64,000 nucleotides of DNA from Iamia sp038233075 (GTDB taxonomy: Bacteria; Actinomycetota; Acidimicrobiia; Acidimicrobiales; Iamiaceae). The DNA lies in the NCBI GenBank assembly GCA_038233075.1, contig JBBSMQ010000016.1, forward strand, positions 20,624-84,623, in the 5' to 3' direction. A program made the translations under genes and the position numbers. Below are positions 1 through 10,936 of the stretch, one piece after another; position 1 is the first letter of the stretch; each line of letters starts with the position of its first letter. The notes below the pieces were generated by a model. The model was not told where the DNA came from, ran no database searches, and worked only from the letters and a program-made list of their open reading frames with translations.

Positions 1-60
1 ACCACGACCACGGGGGGGGACCGCCGGCGCCGACGGTCCCACCGGACGACGGCGGCTGCG

Positions 61-134
<74 letters not shown>

Positions 135-214
135 GAGTCGCGGGACACTACCCGTCGCTCTTCGACGGCCGCCACCCGCATGCACCACCCTGCGGGAGGA
201 CGTGACCGCTCGGT

Positions 215-1012
215 TCAGCTCGACCGGGGAGGTCCGGTGTCAGCGGGGCCGGGCGGCGGGCCCGGGGCCCGGCGCCCCGGCCAGGTCGAGGGCGGACCGG
301 CCGCGGGCCGCGACGACCGGGTCGGGCGCGGGCCCTGCTCGGTCGCGGCCGGCGGGCCTGGAGGGCGCGACCTGGGTGGCGTGTCGCCTGGCGTCCGGGA
401 GGTCCGCGCCGCGGGCCGCTCGACGATCTCCTCGATGATCACGACACGGATCCCGCCGGTGAGCTCGCTGATCAGGTTGACGAGGGCCGTGGCCAGCACG
501 GTGAACACGCTGAAGGCGAGCGCGAGCAGAGCGCCGAGGAACGCCACCCGGCGGAACATGCGGTCGCCCTCGAACCGGAAGTCGTCGAAGCCCGCGTCGC
601 GAAGGAAGCCCTCCAGGTCGTCGACGAGGCCCGTGGTGTTGGCCAGGCCCCAGAGCAGGGCCACCGATATCAGGGCGACGCCTAGCATGACGAGGTTGAA
701 GATCAGGCTGACCTTGAGCACCGACCACAGCTCGATGCGCCGGATGACCCGGCGCACCCGCCGGCCCCGGCGGGGCTGGCGGCGCCCCCGGATGAGGGAC
801 CGGACGGGCGCGGTGCCGCTCGTGGCGCCGGACCCCTCCGGGCGACGGGCGCGGGGGCGGGCCCGGGGGATGAGGGGTTCGGGGGAGGGCGTGACCGCCG
901 CCGGATCGGTCGGCGCCGCCCGTTGACCCCGTGGGGCGCCTACCCCGGACTCGACGGACACGGTGGGGAAGTGTACGAGATCCCCTGCCCCTCCCGGGCC
1001 TCGGGCCCACAC
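215..1012 (-). CDS. DUF3566 transmembrane protein
   Basis: Small membrane protein of the DUF3566 family, which sits downstream of gyrA in many Actinobacteria; its function is not established. A disordered, Pro/Arg-rich N-terminus of about 85 residues precedes the conserved core. The core starts at RRIELWSVLKVS and holds two membrane segments (roughly residues 100-122 and 155-180), ending near GGIRVVIIEE. A Pro/Arg-rich C-terminal tail follows. I keep the GTG at 1012 because AGGGGA lies just upstream, which gives a 73-nt overlap with the preceding TadE-like gene. A GTG at 961 would reduce the overlap to 22 nt. The family call is confident; the start and the low-complexity tail are less so. Confidence 0.8.
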   Translation of the reverse strand: MWARGPGGAGDLVHFPTVSVESGVGAPRGQRAAPTDPAAVTPSPEPLIPRARPRARRPEGSGATSGTAPVRSLIRGRRQPRRGRRVRRVIRRIELWSVLKVSLIFNLVMLGVALISVALLWGLANTTGLVDDLEGFLRDAGFDDFRFEGDRMFRRVAFLGALLALAFSVFTVLATALVNLISELTGGIRVVIIEEIVERPAARTSRTPGDTPPRSRPPGPPAATEQGPRPTRSSRPAAGPPSTWPGRRAPGPPPGPADTGPPRSS

Positions 1013-1368
1013 CAGGTCCCCTCGCGACGGGCGCGGGCACGGGCCCGGGCGCCATCGACCTCCACCAGGGCGACCACCTCGGGGCCCTCGACGACGAGGG
1101 TGACCAGCCGTCCCCCGTTGGCCGCCGCCAGCCGCCGAGCCGCCGATCGGCCCTCGGCCGCGCCGGCCAGGGCCGCGGCATCGGCCGCAGTCCGGGCATG
1201 GGCGGCATCGACGGCCCGTCCACCGGCCGCGACCAGCACGACGGCGATGACCGCGGCGAGCAGCACCGCGGCCGCCATGAGGGGCGAGGCCTGCCCGGCG
1301 TCGCGGCCCCGAGCGCGCCGCGACAGGGCAGGGGTCGACGGTGGTCGGGGCGGCGGCGGCGGCGGCAT
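940..1368 (-). CDS. TadE/TadG-like single-pass membrane protein
   Basis: Residues 22-50 read RDAGQASPLMAAAVLLAAVI..., the pattern of TadE/TadG-like pseudopilin-like proteins: a short positive N-terminus, one hydrophobic helix, then an Ala-rich AHARTAADAAALAGAA stretch. Length is 142 aa. The GTG/ATG-region start at 1368 is preceded by GAAGGA. The gene is 84 bp downstream of gyrA on the same strand and overlaps the DUF3566 start. Family members are normally secreted or pilus-assembly proteins encoded with a CpaF-type ATPase, but no such ATPase lies next to it here, so its partner must be elsewhere. The C-terminal 30 residues look poorly conserved. Confidence 0.65.
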   Translation of the reverse strand: MPPPPPPRPPSTPALSRRARGRDAGQASPLMAAAVLLAAVIAVVLVAAGGRAVDAAHARTAADAAALAGAAEGRSAARRLAAANGGRLVTLVVEGPEVVALVEVDGARARARARREGTWCGPEAREGQGISYTSPPCPSSPG

Positions 1369-1452
1369 GGTCGGTCCTTCGAATCGAGGGTGGCGGCCCC
1401 GGCGGGGCGATCCGACCAGGCGGCAGCGGCGGTCGTCAGCGGTGCGGCGGGG

Positions 1453-3948
1453 CTAGGTGACGTCGTCCGCGCCCAGGACCGGGGCCACCGCGGCCACGAT
1501 CTGGTCCGCACCCAGGTTCATCACGCGGACCCCGGTGGCGTCGCGGCCCTGGGAGGAGATGTTGCGCACCGGCATCCGGATGACCACGCCCCCCGAGGCG
1601 ATGACGAAGATCTCGTCGTCGAGGGAGACCATGAATGCGGCCACCACGTGGCCCCGCCGCGCCGTGAGCTTGATGCCCTTGACCCCCTGGATGCCCCGGT
1701 TCTTGCGGGCGAAGTTCTCCAGCTTGGTGCGCTTGCCGTAGCCGGCGTCGGTGACGATGAGGATGGTGGCGTCGTCGCGGGCCACGTCGCAGGACACGAC
1801 CCGGTCATCCTCGCGCATCTTCATGCCCCGCACGCCGGCGGTGGAGCGACCCATGGCCCGGACGTCGTCCTGAGCGAAGCGTACGGTCATGCCGGCCTGG
1901 CTGACCATGAAGATGTCGTCGTCGTCGTTGCAGGGGATGACGCGCACCAGCTCGTCGTCGTCGCGCAGCCTGATGGCGATGAGCCCGGCCCGCAGCGACG
2001 AGTCGTACTCGGTGAAGCGGGTCTTCTTCACCTGGCCCCGCCGCGTGGCGAAGAACAGGTACTGGTTGGACTCGTAGTCGCGCGTGTCGATGATGGCCTG
2101 GATCCGCTCGTCGGGCTGGAGGGGGAGCAGGTTGACGATGGCCGTCCCCCGCGCGGTGCGTTCCTTCATCGGGATCTCGTGGGCCTTCAGGCGGTACACC
2201 CGCCCCCGGTTGGAGAAGAAGAGCAGGTAGGCGTGGGCCGTGGTCGTAAGGACGTGGGCGATGTAGTCCTCGTCGCGCAGCTTGGCGCCCGACACGCCCC
2301 GCCCACCGCGACCCTGGCTCCGGAACGCGTCGGACGAGACGGTCTTGACGTAGCCCTTGGCCGACATGGTGACGACGAGGTCCTCGTCGTCGATGAGGTC
2401 CTCGAGGTCCATCTCCCCTGGGTCGAAGGTGATCTCCGACATCCGGGGGGTGGCGTGCTTCTCCTTGATTTCGGTCAGCTCGGTGCGGATGACCTCGAAC
2501 AGCACGGAGCGGTCGGCGAGGACGGCCTCGAGCTCGGCGATGCGGGCCCGCAGCTCCTCCATCTCGGCCTCCAGCTCGGCCCGCCCCAGACGGGTGAGCC
2601 GGTGGAGCTGCATCGTCAGGATGAACTCGGCCTGCTCCTCGCTGAAGGAGAAGGGCTCGGACTCGAGGGCCACGTGGGCCGCGGCCTTGTCGTCGGAGGC
2701 CCGGATGGCAGCGATGATCTCGTCGATGAGGTCGAGGGCGCGCAGCAGACCCTCGACGATGTGCGCTCGGGCCCGGGCCTTGCGCAGCCGGTACTCGGAA
2801 CGGCGGGTGATGACGTCGACCTGATGGTCGAGGTAGTGCCCGAGGGCGTCGCGCAGGCTGAGGGTGCGGGGCACGCCGTCGACCAGGGCCACGGTGTTGA
2901 CGCCGAAGGAGGTCTGCAGCGGGGTCCGCTTGTAGAGGTTGTTGAGGACGATCAGCGCCGGCGCATCGCGCCGCAGGGTGATCACGATGCGGGTCTCGCC
3001 CCCGGAGGACTCGTCGTTGGCGTCGGAGATGCCCTCGATCTCCTTGGTGGCCACCAGCTCGCTGATCTTGGCGAGCACGGTGCGGGGGCCGACCTGGTAG
3101 GGCAGCTCGGTGACGACGATGCGGTCGCCGCCGCGACCGCCCTCCTCGATCTCGGCCCGGGCCCGCATCCGGATGGAGCCCCGGCCCGTGAGCTGGGCAT
3201 CGAGGATGCCCTGGCGCCCGAGGATCTGGCCGCCGGTCGGGAAGTCGGGGCCCTTGATGATCTGGGCGTTGACCAGCTCGTCGACCGTGGCCTCGGGGTT
3301 GTCGATGAGGTAGGTGGTGGCGTCGATGACCTCGCCCAGGTTGTGGGGCGGGATGTTGGTGGCCATGCCCACCGCGATGCCCTGCCCGCCGTTGACCAGC
3401 AGGTTGGGGAAGCGGCTGGGCAGGACCTCGGGCTCCTCGAACTCGCCCGAGTAGTTCTCGATGAAGTCGACGGTCTCCTCGTCGATGTCGGCCAGCATCG
3501 ACATGGCCAGCGGCGCCAGGCGGCACTCGGTGTAGCGGGCCGCCGCCGCGCCGTCGTCGGGGGAGCCGAAGTTGCCGTGGCCGTGGACGAGCGGGTGGCG
3601 CAGGGAGTGGGGCTGGGCCAGGCGCACCAGCGCGTCGTAGATGCCGCCGTCGCCGTGGGGGTGGTACTTGCCCATGACGTCGCCCGTGACCCGGGCGCAC
3701 TTCATGAACGGGCGGTCGGGGCGGGCCCCGACGTCGAGCATGCCCCAGAGGATCTTGCGGTGCACCGGCTTGAGCCCGTCGCGCACGTCGGGCAGGGCCC
3801 GCGACACGATGACCGACATGGAGTAGTCGAGGAACGACGTCTCCATCTCCTGGTCGATCTCGATGGGCTCGATCAGGCCGAACGCGGTGCGGTTGGGGTC
3901 CTGGCCCTCGTCGTCGGGCGGGGGGGTGGTGTCTGACGTGTCTGACAT
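1453..3948 (-). CDS. gyrA: DNA gyrase subunit A
   Basis: GyrA, the breakage-reunion subunit of DNA gyrase (A2B2), which introduces negative supercoils using ATP bound by GyrB. At 831 aa it is the usual length. The winged-helix region contains HPHGD (96-100), the catalytic tyrosine is Tyr139 in AARYTE, and the C-terminal beta-pinwheel carries a GyrA-box-like QGRGGRG. The residue aligned with E. coli Ser83 in the quinolone region is Gly101 (GDGGIYD), not Ser or Ala. The strand and toprim partner gyrB ends 33 bp upstream. The ATG start has AAGGACC before it. Product certain. Confidence 0.98.
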   Translation of the reverse strand: MSDTSDTTPPPDDEGQDPNRTAFGLIEPIEIDQEMETSFLDYSMSVIVSRALPDVRDGLKPVHRKILWGMLDVGARPDRPFMKCARVTGDVMGKYHPHGDGGIYDALVRLAQPHSLRHPLVHGHGNFGSPDDGAAAARYTECRLAPLAMSMLADIDEETVDFIENYSGEFEEPEVLPSRFPNLLVNGGQGIAVGMATNIPPHNLGEVIDATTYLIDNPEATVDELVNAQIIKGPDFPTGGQILGRQGILDAQLTGRGSIRMRARAEIEEGGRGGDRIVVTELPYQVGPRTVLAKISELVATKEIEGISDANDESSGGETRIVITLRRDAPALIVLNNLYKRTPLQTSFGVNTVALVDGVPRTLSLRDALGHYLDHQVDVITRRSEYRLRKARARAHIVEGLLRALDLIDEIIAAIRASDDKAAAHVALESEPFSFSEEQAEFILTMQLHRLTRLGRAELEAEMEELRARIAELEAVLADRSVLFEVIRTELTEIKEKHATPRMSEITFDPGEMDLEDLIDDEDLVVTMSAKGYVKTVSSDAFRSQGRGGRGVSGAKLRDEDYIAHVLTTTAHAYLLFFSNRGRVYRLKAHEIPMKERTARGTAIVNLLPLQPDERIQAIIDTRDYESNQYLFFATRRGQVKKTRFTEYDSSLRAGLIAIRLRDDDELVRVIPCNDDDDIFMVSQAGMTVRFAQDDVRAMGRSTAGVRGMKMREDDRVVSCDVARDDATILIVTDAGYGKRTKLENFARKNRGIQGVKGIKLTARRGHVVAAFMVSLDDEIFVIASGGVVIRMPVRNISSQGRDATGVRVMNLGADQIVAAVAPVLGADDVT

Positions 3949-3981
3949 GGTCCTTGGGGTGGCGGGGCGGGGCGGGGCGGC

Positions 3982-5907
<1,926 letters not shown>

Positions 5908-6118
5908 GGGCGCGACCTCTCAGTGAGGGGTGGAGAGCGTGCTGCTCACGAGCGGTGCCGGCGAGCCGGCGGCGATGCCCTCCGACCGGGTGCCGAACGA
6001 GTCGGGACCCTTGCGGAGAAGGCGATCACGATGGACTTCAGCCTACCAGGAGGCTGCGACACCGAGGTGCACCTCACCATGGCCGACCCCGCTCCGCGCC
6101 CCTGGGACCGAGAGGCCC

Positions 6119-6490
6119 TCAGCCGGCGCGGCCGGCGCCGCCCGATCCCGTTCGGGGAGTTGCGGAGGGCGTGGCCCGACGGGCAACGAGGGCCGTCACC
6201 ACACCCTCGCCCAACAGAGGGGCCAAGCCCTCGACCACGGTGCTCTCGAGCCAGCGGGCCTGCCCCGTCCAGACCGGGTCGGACGCGGCGACCACGAGAC
6301 GTCCCTCGCGGATGGCGACCGGGCGGAGGGCCTCGCTCGCGACCGGGCCCACCAGGTCCGGCCAGGCCCGCTCGACCACCTCGAGCGACGACGCCGGCGG
6401 CGCGCCGAGCCCGGCCAGCACCCGATCGAGGGTCTCGCCCAGCCGGGTGGGCCCGCCCGGATCGGAGGGGAGGCGGAGGTCATCGGGCAC
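6119..6490 (-). CDS. dciA: DciA-type replicative helicase loader (DUF721)
   Basis: A 123-aa DUF721/DciA protein, the ancestral bacterial DnaB-loading factor, interacting with the replicative helicase. The family core is visible as VERAWPDLVGP (about 40-50), GRLVVAASDPVWTGQARWLE (about 63-82) and the following VVEGLAPLLGEGVV. The start is GTG at 6490. It sits between recF and gyrB, the conserved actinobacterial position (the Rv0004 slot in mycobacteria). The presence of dciA agrees with the dnaB gene further right in the window; no DnaC- or DnaI-type loader is seen. The C-terminal ten residues are low complexity. Confidence 0.88.
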   Translation of the reverse strand: MPDDLRLPSDPGGPTRLGETLDRVLAGLGAPPASSLEVVERAWPDLVGPVASEALRPVAIREGRLVVAASDPVWTGQARWLESTVVEGLAPLLGEGVVTALVARRATPSATPRTGSGGAGRAG

Positions 6491-6547
6491 CGCTCCATCC
6501 TTGCGGATCAGGCCACCGCCGATCGGGTCTGGCGCCCGCGGACGCGA

Positions 6548-7645
6548 TCAGGGATCGAGGGGCCAGCCCGCGGTGGGGATCACCTGCCCGTCGCCGACGC
6601 GCAGCACCCGCCCGGGCTGGGCTGGGGACGGCAGTCCGCTGGCGGTGGTCACGATCGTCTGGCCTGGGGGGAGGTGGGCCAGCAGGGCCGCCGAGCGCGT
6701 GGGATCGAGCTCGGAGAACACGTCATCGAGCAGGAGGAGCGGCGCCGTGTCCACGACCGTGGCCAGCTGTCGGGCCGCGGCCAAGCGGAGGGCGAGGGCG
6801 ATGCTGCGCTGCTCGCCCTGCGACGCGTGGGTCCGCGACGGGAGGCCCTCGAGGGTGATCGCGACCTCGTCGCGGTGAGGTCCGACCAGGCTGACACCCC
6901 GTCGCAGCTCATCGCGCCGGACCTCGGCGAGGGCGGCGAGCAGGCCCTGCTCGCGCCAGGCCGGCGCGTAGCGCAACCCGACGTCGCCAGCACCGGCCAG
7001 ATCCCGGTAGGCGGTCGTCACCGCCGGGCGCAGCTCTCCGACGAGCGCGGCGCGGGCGTCAGCCAGGGCTTCGCCGGTCGTGGTCAGGCGCTGGTCCCAC
7101 ACGTCCAGGGTGGCCTCGATCTCGGGGGTGAGGCGACCTCCGGACTGCTTGAGCACCGCGGCCCGCTGGCGCAGGATCCGGTCCAGGTCGGTGCGGGTGG
7201 CGTCGTGCCGAGGGTCGAGGGCCACCACCAGGTCGTCGAGGTAGCGCCGTCGCTCCCCCGGTCCCCCCTTGACCAGGTCCAGGTCGTCCGGGGAGAAGAC
7301 GACGGCACGCAGGAAGTCGAGGCCGTCGCGGGCCCGGCGCACGGGCTGGCGGTTGACCAGCATCCGACTTCGCCCTCCCGGCGCGATCTCGCACTCCACC
7401 AGCAGCGCCCGCCCGTCGCGCTGACCCTCGCCGCGCACGATCGCCCGCTCGGCCCCGACGCGCACCAGGGCCTCGGTCGGTGCGCCTCGGAACGAGCGCA
7501 GGCCGCCGAGCCAGCCGATGGCCTCCAGGAGGTTGCTCTTGCCCTCCCCGTTGGGCCCGACGACCGCGGTCAGACCGGGGTCGAGGGCCACCTCGACGTC
7601 CACGTAGCTCCGGAAGTCGGTGAGCCAGACCCGCGCCAGGTGCAT
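6548..7645 (-). CDS. recF: DNA replication and repair protein RecF
   Basis: RecF, an SMC/ABC-type ATPase that helps load RecA at single-strand gaps with RecOR. It has 365 aa, normal length. The Walker A motif is GPNGEGKSNLLEA near residue 30, an ABC signature-like ASQGEQRS lies near residue 275, and Walker B LLLLDDVFSELDP near residue 305. The ATG start lies 100 bp after dnaN. It is part of the dnaA-dnaN-recF-dciA-gyrB order. Confidence 0.96.
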   Translation of the reverse strand: MHLARVWLTDFRSYVDVEVALDPGLTAVVGPNGEGKSNLLEAIGWLGGLRSFRGAPTEALVRVGAERAIVRGEGQRDGRALLVECEIAPGGRSRMLVNRQPVRRARDGLDFLRAVVFSPDDLDLVKGGPGERRRYLDDLVVALDPRHDATRTDLDRILRQRAAVLKQSGGRLTPEIEATLDVWDQRLTTTGEALADARAALVGELRPAVTTAYRDLAGAGDVGLRYAPAWREQGLLAALAEVRRDELRRGVSLVGPHRDEVAITLEGLPSRTHASQGEQRSIALALRLAAARQLATVVDTAPLLLLDDVFSELDPTRSAALLAHLPPGQTIVTTASGLPSPAQPGRVLRVGDGQVIPTAGWPLDP

Positions 7646-7745
7646 CAGCGACCAGCCCTGGTGACCCTCGAGTGCCGGTCACATCCCGAGAGGCCTGGAG
7701 CGCGCCGTCGGCGAGCCTCCATCCGTCGCCCCGCCGCTCGGCCGC

Positions 7746-8834
7746 TCAGATGCGCACCGGCATGAGCAGGTAGAGGAAGTCGTCGCGGTCCGGGGCCCGC
7801 AGCACCGCCGGCTTGTTGGCATCGGTGGTCTCCAGGGTGATCTCCTCACCGGGCGCCACCTCGATGCCGTCGAGCAGGTACTCGGGGTTGAAGCCCACCG
7901 TCAGCTCCGTGCCCTCGAAGGAGGCGTCGACGGCCTCGCTGGCCTGGCCCACGTCCTGGGTCACGGCATCGAGCTCGAGGCCGGCACTGCTCATCGTGAG
8001 GCGGACCGGTGTGGCCTCCCGGGCCATGAGCCGCACCCGGCGCACCGCGTCGCCCAGGGCCTCGCGCGCCACCACCATGCGGTTCGGGTACGACGATGGG
8101 ATGAGGCCCCGGTAGTTCGGGAACTCGCCCTCGATGAGCCGGGTGGTGACCCGCGTGGACCCCACCTCGAAGGTGGCCTCCCGCTCACCCAGGCGCAGGG
8201 TGACCTCACCCTGGCCCAGAGCCCGGACCAGCTCCCGCAGTGCCCGTGACGGCACGAGCACGCTCTGGCCCTCGTCCAGCACGGCCCGCCCCCCGAGGTC
8301 CCGCACCGCCAGACGATAGGAGTCGGTGGCCACCAGGCGCAGCCCCCCGCCCTCGGCTGCCATCAGCACGCCGGTCAGGATGGGCCGGGCATCGTCGGAG
8401 CTGGCGGCTGGCACGACCTGGGAGAGCGCGGAGGCGAGGTCGGCGCCGTCGAGGGTCACGGCATCATCGGCCGGGGTGGCCAGACGGGGGAACTCGTCGG
8501 CGGGGAGCAGCCGGATCGACGAGGAGAACCGCCCCGAGGTGATCTGGGCCTCATCGCCATCGACCGCGATCTCCACCCGACCCGGGTCGAGCGACCGCAC
8601 CACATCGGAGGCGATCCGGGCCGGCATCACCGCGACCCCGTCGCCCTCGCCGGCGACCTGTGCCATCACCGAGATGGTCAGGTCGAGATCACTGCCCGTG
8701 AGACGCAGGGCATCGCCCTCGAGCTCGAGGCGCACCCCCGACAGGACGGGCAGGGCTCCGCCCCGGTTGGCCACTGCCCGCCCGGCCGTGCCCAGCGCCT
8801 CGACCAGCTCATCACGCTCACACCGGAACTTCAC
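7746..8834 (-). CDS. dnaN: DNA polymerase III beta sliding clamp
   Basis: Beta clamp, 362 aa. It encircles DNA and tethers the polymerase. I choose the GTG at 8834 (protein start VKFRCERDELVEAL) because AAGGAG lies 10 nt upstream and homologues start there; the frame stays open further upstream, but that sequence is intergenic origin DNA. Three beta-clamp repeats are recognisable, and the C-terminus MPVRI (after LLMP) matches the family's conserved terminal peptide. It lies downstream of dnaA across the putative origin. Confidence 0.96.
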   Translation of the reverse strand: MKFRCERDELVEALGTAGRAVANRGGALPVLSGVRLELEGDALRLTGSDLDLTISVMAQVAGEGDGVAVMPARIASDVVRSLDPGRVEIAVDGDEAQITSGRFSSSIRLLPADEFPRLATPADDAVTLDGADLASALSQVVPAASSDDARPILTGVLMAAEGGGLRLVATDSYRLAVRDLGGRAVLDEGQSVLVPSRALRELVRALGQGEVTLRLGEREATFEVGSTRVTTRLIEGEFPNYRGLIPSSYPNRMVVAREALGDAVRRVRLMAREATPVRLTMSSAGLELDAVTQDVGQASEAVDASFEGTELTVGFNPEYLLDGIEVAPGEEITLETTDANKPAVLRAPDRDDFLYLLMPVRI

Positions 8835-9195
8835 CGTCGTGGCTCTCCTTCTCTGCGGGGTGCAGTCGTTGTGGACATGAGGGGCCCCCGAGGGTGGGGC
8901 GTGCACTCTCCCACACCACAGATGTCGATCAGGTCGTAGTGGTAGGGGGAGCTGTGGACGGAGGGACAACTGGCATCGGCGCTGGTCAGATCGGGCGTGG
9001 TCGATCCACAGCCGCGTCCCTCGCTCCACAGCGGGTGGTGGGCTGGTTCGGGTGGGAACGATCGCGTCCACCGCGCCGTGGGGTTGTCCCAGGGTCGGTC
9101 CACGGGTCGTCCCGACCTCACCCACACCTCTGTCCACGGGAGGTCCACAGCAGGTCCCGGTGGGGTGGCGGTGCGCACATCGAGCATGGACACCG
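8835..9195. other. Probable oriC region (dnaA-dnaN intergenic)
   Basis: A 361-bp gap with a cluster of DnaA-box-like 9-mers in both orientations: TGTGGACAT (8870-8878), TGTGGACGG (8953-8961), CGATCCACA (9002-9010), CGCTCCACA (9022-9030), CTGTCCACG (9130-9138), AGGTCCACA (9141-9149). Each deviates from TTRTCCACA by one to three bases. No clear AT-rich unwinding element is visible. The location between dnaA and dnaN is the standard actinobacterial oriC site, so I call it oriC. The perfect boxes lie in the other dnaA-flanking gap. Confidence 0.7.
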
Positions 9196-10596
9196 TCAGG
9201 CCTGGTCCCTTCGGATCTCCTGGACGATGGCCTGGACCTGCTGGAAGATCTCCTTGCGCTCGAGCATCAAGGCCTCGATCTTGCTGAAGGCGTGCATGAC
9301 GGTGGTGTGGTCGCGGTTGCCGAAGTCGCGGGCGATGGCGGGGTAGCTCAGGTCCGTGAGCTCGCGGGTGACGTACATGGCGACCTGGCGGGCGGTGACG
9401 AGGGGCCGGCGCCGGCTCTTGCCCTTGATCTCCTCCACCGTGAAGCCGTAGCGCTCGGACACCTTCTCGAGGACCGTGGCCGGGCTCACCGTCCGGCTCT
9501 GGCGATCGCCGAGGATGTCGGAGAGCACCTTCTCCGCCAGGCTGACGCCCAGGTCCCGCTGGTACAGGTTCGCGTAGGCCGAGACGCGCGTGAGCGCTCC
9601 CTCGAGCTCTCGGATGTTGTCGGTGATGTTGGTGGCGATGAAGGCGAGGACGTCGTCGGGGACCTGTATCGGTGCTCGTTCGGCCTTCTTGTGGAGGATC
9701 GCCATCCGGGTCTCGACGTCGGGGGGCTGGATGTCGGTGATGAGGCCCATCTTGAAGCGGCTGCGGAGACGGTGCTCGAGGGTGGCGATGGCGTCGGGCG
9801 ACCGGTCCGAGGTGAGCACGATCTGGCTGCGTCGGGCGTGGAGCTCGTTGAAGGTGTGGAAGAACTCCTCCTGGAAGCGCTCGGCGCCCTCGATGAACTG
9901 GATGTCGTCGACGAGCAGCACGTCGAGCTCGCGGTAGCGACGCTTGAAGTCGGCCATGGTCTTCAGGCGGATGCACTCGATGAAGTCGTTCAGGAAGCTC
10001 TCGGTGGAGACGTACCGGACGACCTTGCCCGGGTAGTTCTCGGCCACGTAGGCGCGGATCGATTGCAGTAGGTGGGTCTTGCCCAGCCCTGCGTCGCCGT
10101 AGATGAACAGCGGGTTGTAGGCCCGTCCGGGGGTCTCGGCCACGGCCTGGGACGCGGCGAAGGAGAACCGGTTGGACTGCCCGATGACGAAGTCCTCGAA
10201 GGTGTGGAGGGCGTCGACCGAGCCGGGCGGGGCGGGACCGTCACCATCAGGCGGGCCCGGCGCCGACACCGTCGGGCCGGGAGAGCTTGCGCGTCGGACC
10301 GCCTCACCCTCGGCCGGGTCCGTCGGCGCAGCCGGGGGGGCCTCAGGGCTGGCGTGGACCTCGACGACCAGGTCGAGCGGTTCGCCGTGGGCCTCCAGCA
10401 CCGCGTCGGCCACCAGTGATCGGTAGGCCCCGTGGAGGCGGTCGGCGACGACACCGCTGGGGACGGCGAGGACGAGTCGCTCGCGGTCGATGGCCACCGG
10501 GTGGATGCCCTGGAAGGTCGACTTCCACACCCCATCGGTCACCTGGTCGCGCAGCAGGTCACAGCACGTGCCCCACAGCAGGTCGGCATCGCCCAC
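9196..10596 (-). CDS. dnaA: Chromosomal replication initiator DnaA
   Basis: DnaA, 466 aa from the GTG at 10596 (VGDADLLWGTCCDLL), chosen because AGAGGGA lies upstream and the N-terminal helicase-interaction domain starts here. Domain I spans about 1-85, a Pro-rich linker 85-130, and the AAA+ domain has Walker A GDAGLGKT (167-174) and Walker B LLVDDIQF. The C-terminal helix-turn-helix carries the DnaA signature around DFGNRDHTTVMHA. It recognises the DnaA boxes on either side and is probably autoregulated by the perfect boxes just upstream of its start. Confidence 0.97.
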   Translation of the reverse strand: MGDADLLWGTCCDLLRDQVTDGVWKSTFQGIHPVAIDRERLVLAVPSGVVADRLHGAYRSLVADAVLEAHGEPLDLVVEVHASPEAPPAAPTDPAEGEAVRRASSPGPTVSAPGPPDGDGPAPPGSVDALHTFEDFVIGQSNRFSFAASQAVAETPGRAYNPLFIYGDAGLGKTHLLQSIRAYVAENYPGKVVRYVSTESFLNDFIECIRLKTMADFKRRYRELDVLLVDDIQFIEGAERFQEEFFHTFNELHARRSQIVLTSDRSPDAIATLEHRLRSRFKMGLITDIQPPDVETRMAILHKKAERAPIQVPDDVLAFIATNITDNIRELEGALTRVSAYANLYQRDLGVSLAEKVLSDILGDRQSRTVSPATVLEKVSERYGFTVEEIKGKSRRRPLVTARQVAMYVTRELTDLSYPAIARDFGNRDHTTVMHAFSKIEALMLERKEIFQQVQAIVQEIRRDQA

Positions 10597-10620
10597 GGCT
10601 CGGGGTCCCTCTCTTTCTCC

Positions 10621-10653
10621 TTGTCCACACGGGGATCCACATTCTGTGGACAA
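10621..10653. promoter_or_regulatory. DnaA-box pair upstream of dnaA
   Basis: TTGTCCACA at 10621-10629 and its inverted counterpart TGTGGACAA at 10645-10653 are perfect DnaA boxes. A weaker GGATCCACA (10633-10641) lies between them. They sit 25-57 bp upstream of the dnaA start, which suggests autoregulation and/or a second origin half on the rpmH side. Confidence 0.8.
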
Positions 10654-10782
10654 CGACAGATGACCCCCCTCGGGGCGGGTCATCGTCACCGCGGGTCGGA
10701 CACACGCACGTCCGACGGCAAGGTTCGGACCGTACCACCGCGCTGTCGGGCCGGCGCAAGGGCCCACTGACCCGACCCCGTG

Positions 10783-10812
10783 TTGCTCGGCGGCGCGGGG
10801 GCCCTCTACCGT
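10783..10812 (+). promoter_or_regulatory. Candidate rpmH/rnpA promoter
   Basis: TTGCTC (10783-10788) and TACCGT (10807-10812) are separated by 18 nt and point toward rpmH. TANNNT is the usual actinobacterial -10. Prediction from spacing and consensus only. Confidence 0.35.
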
Positions 10813-10936
10813 TGCCTTCGGTCCCGTGTGCCCACGGGGTCACCGCGCCCCCTGGTCCGGTCGGTGCCGGCTCTGATCCCGGTGGTCCAGGGGCCAGGCT
10901 CGGTGTCCGCTTCCCGGTCCGGGGTGAGGAGGCGGC

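Noticed and set aside
931..3936. Very long plus-strand frame (about 1000 codons) opposite gyrA
   Set aside because: It is antisense to an unmistakable gyrA; its translation is Val/Asp/Gly/His-rich shadow sequence with no family resemblance.
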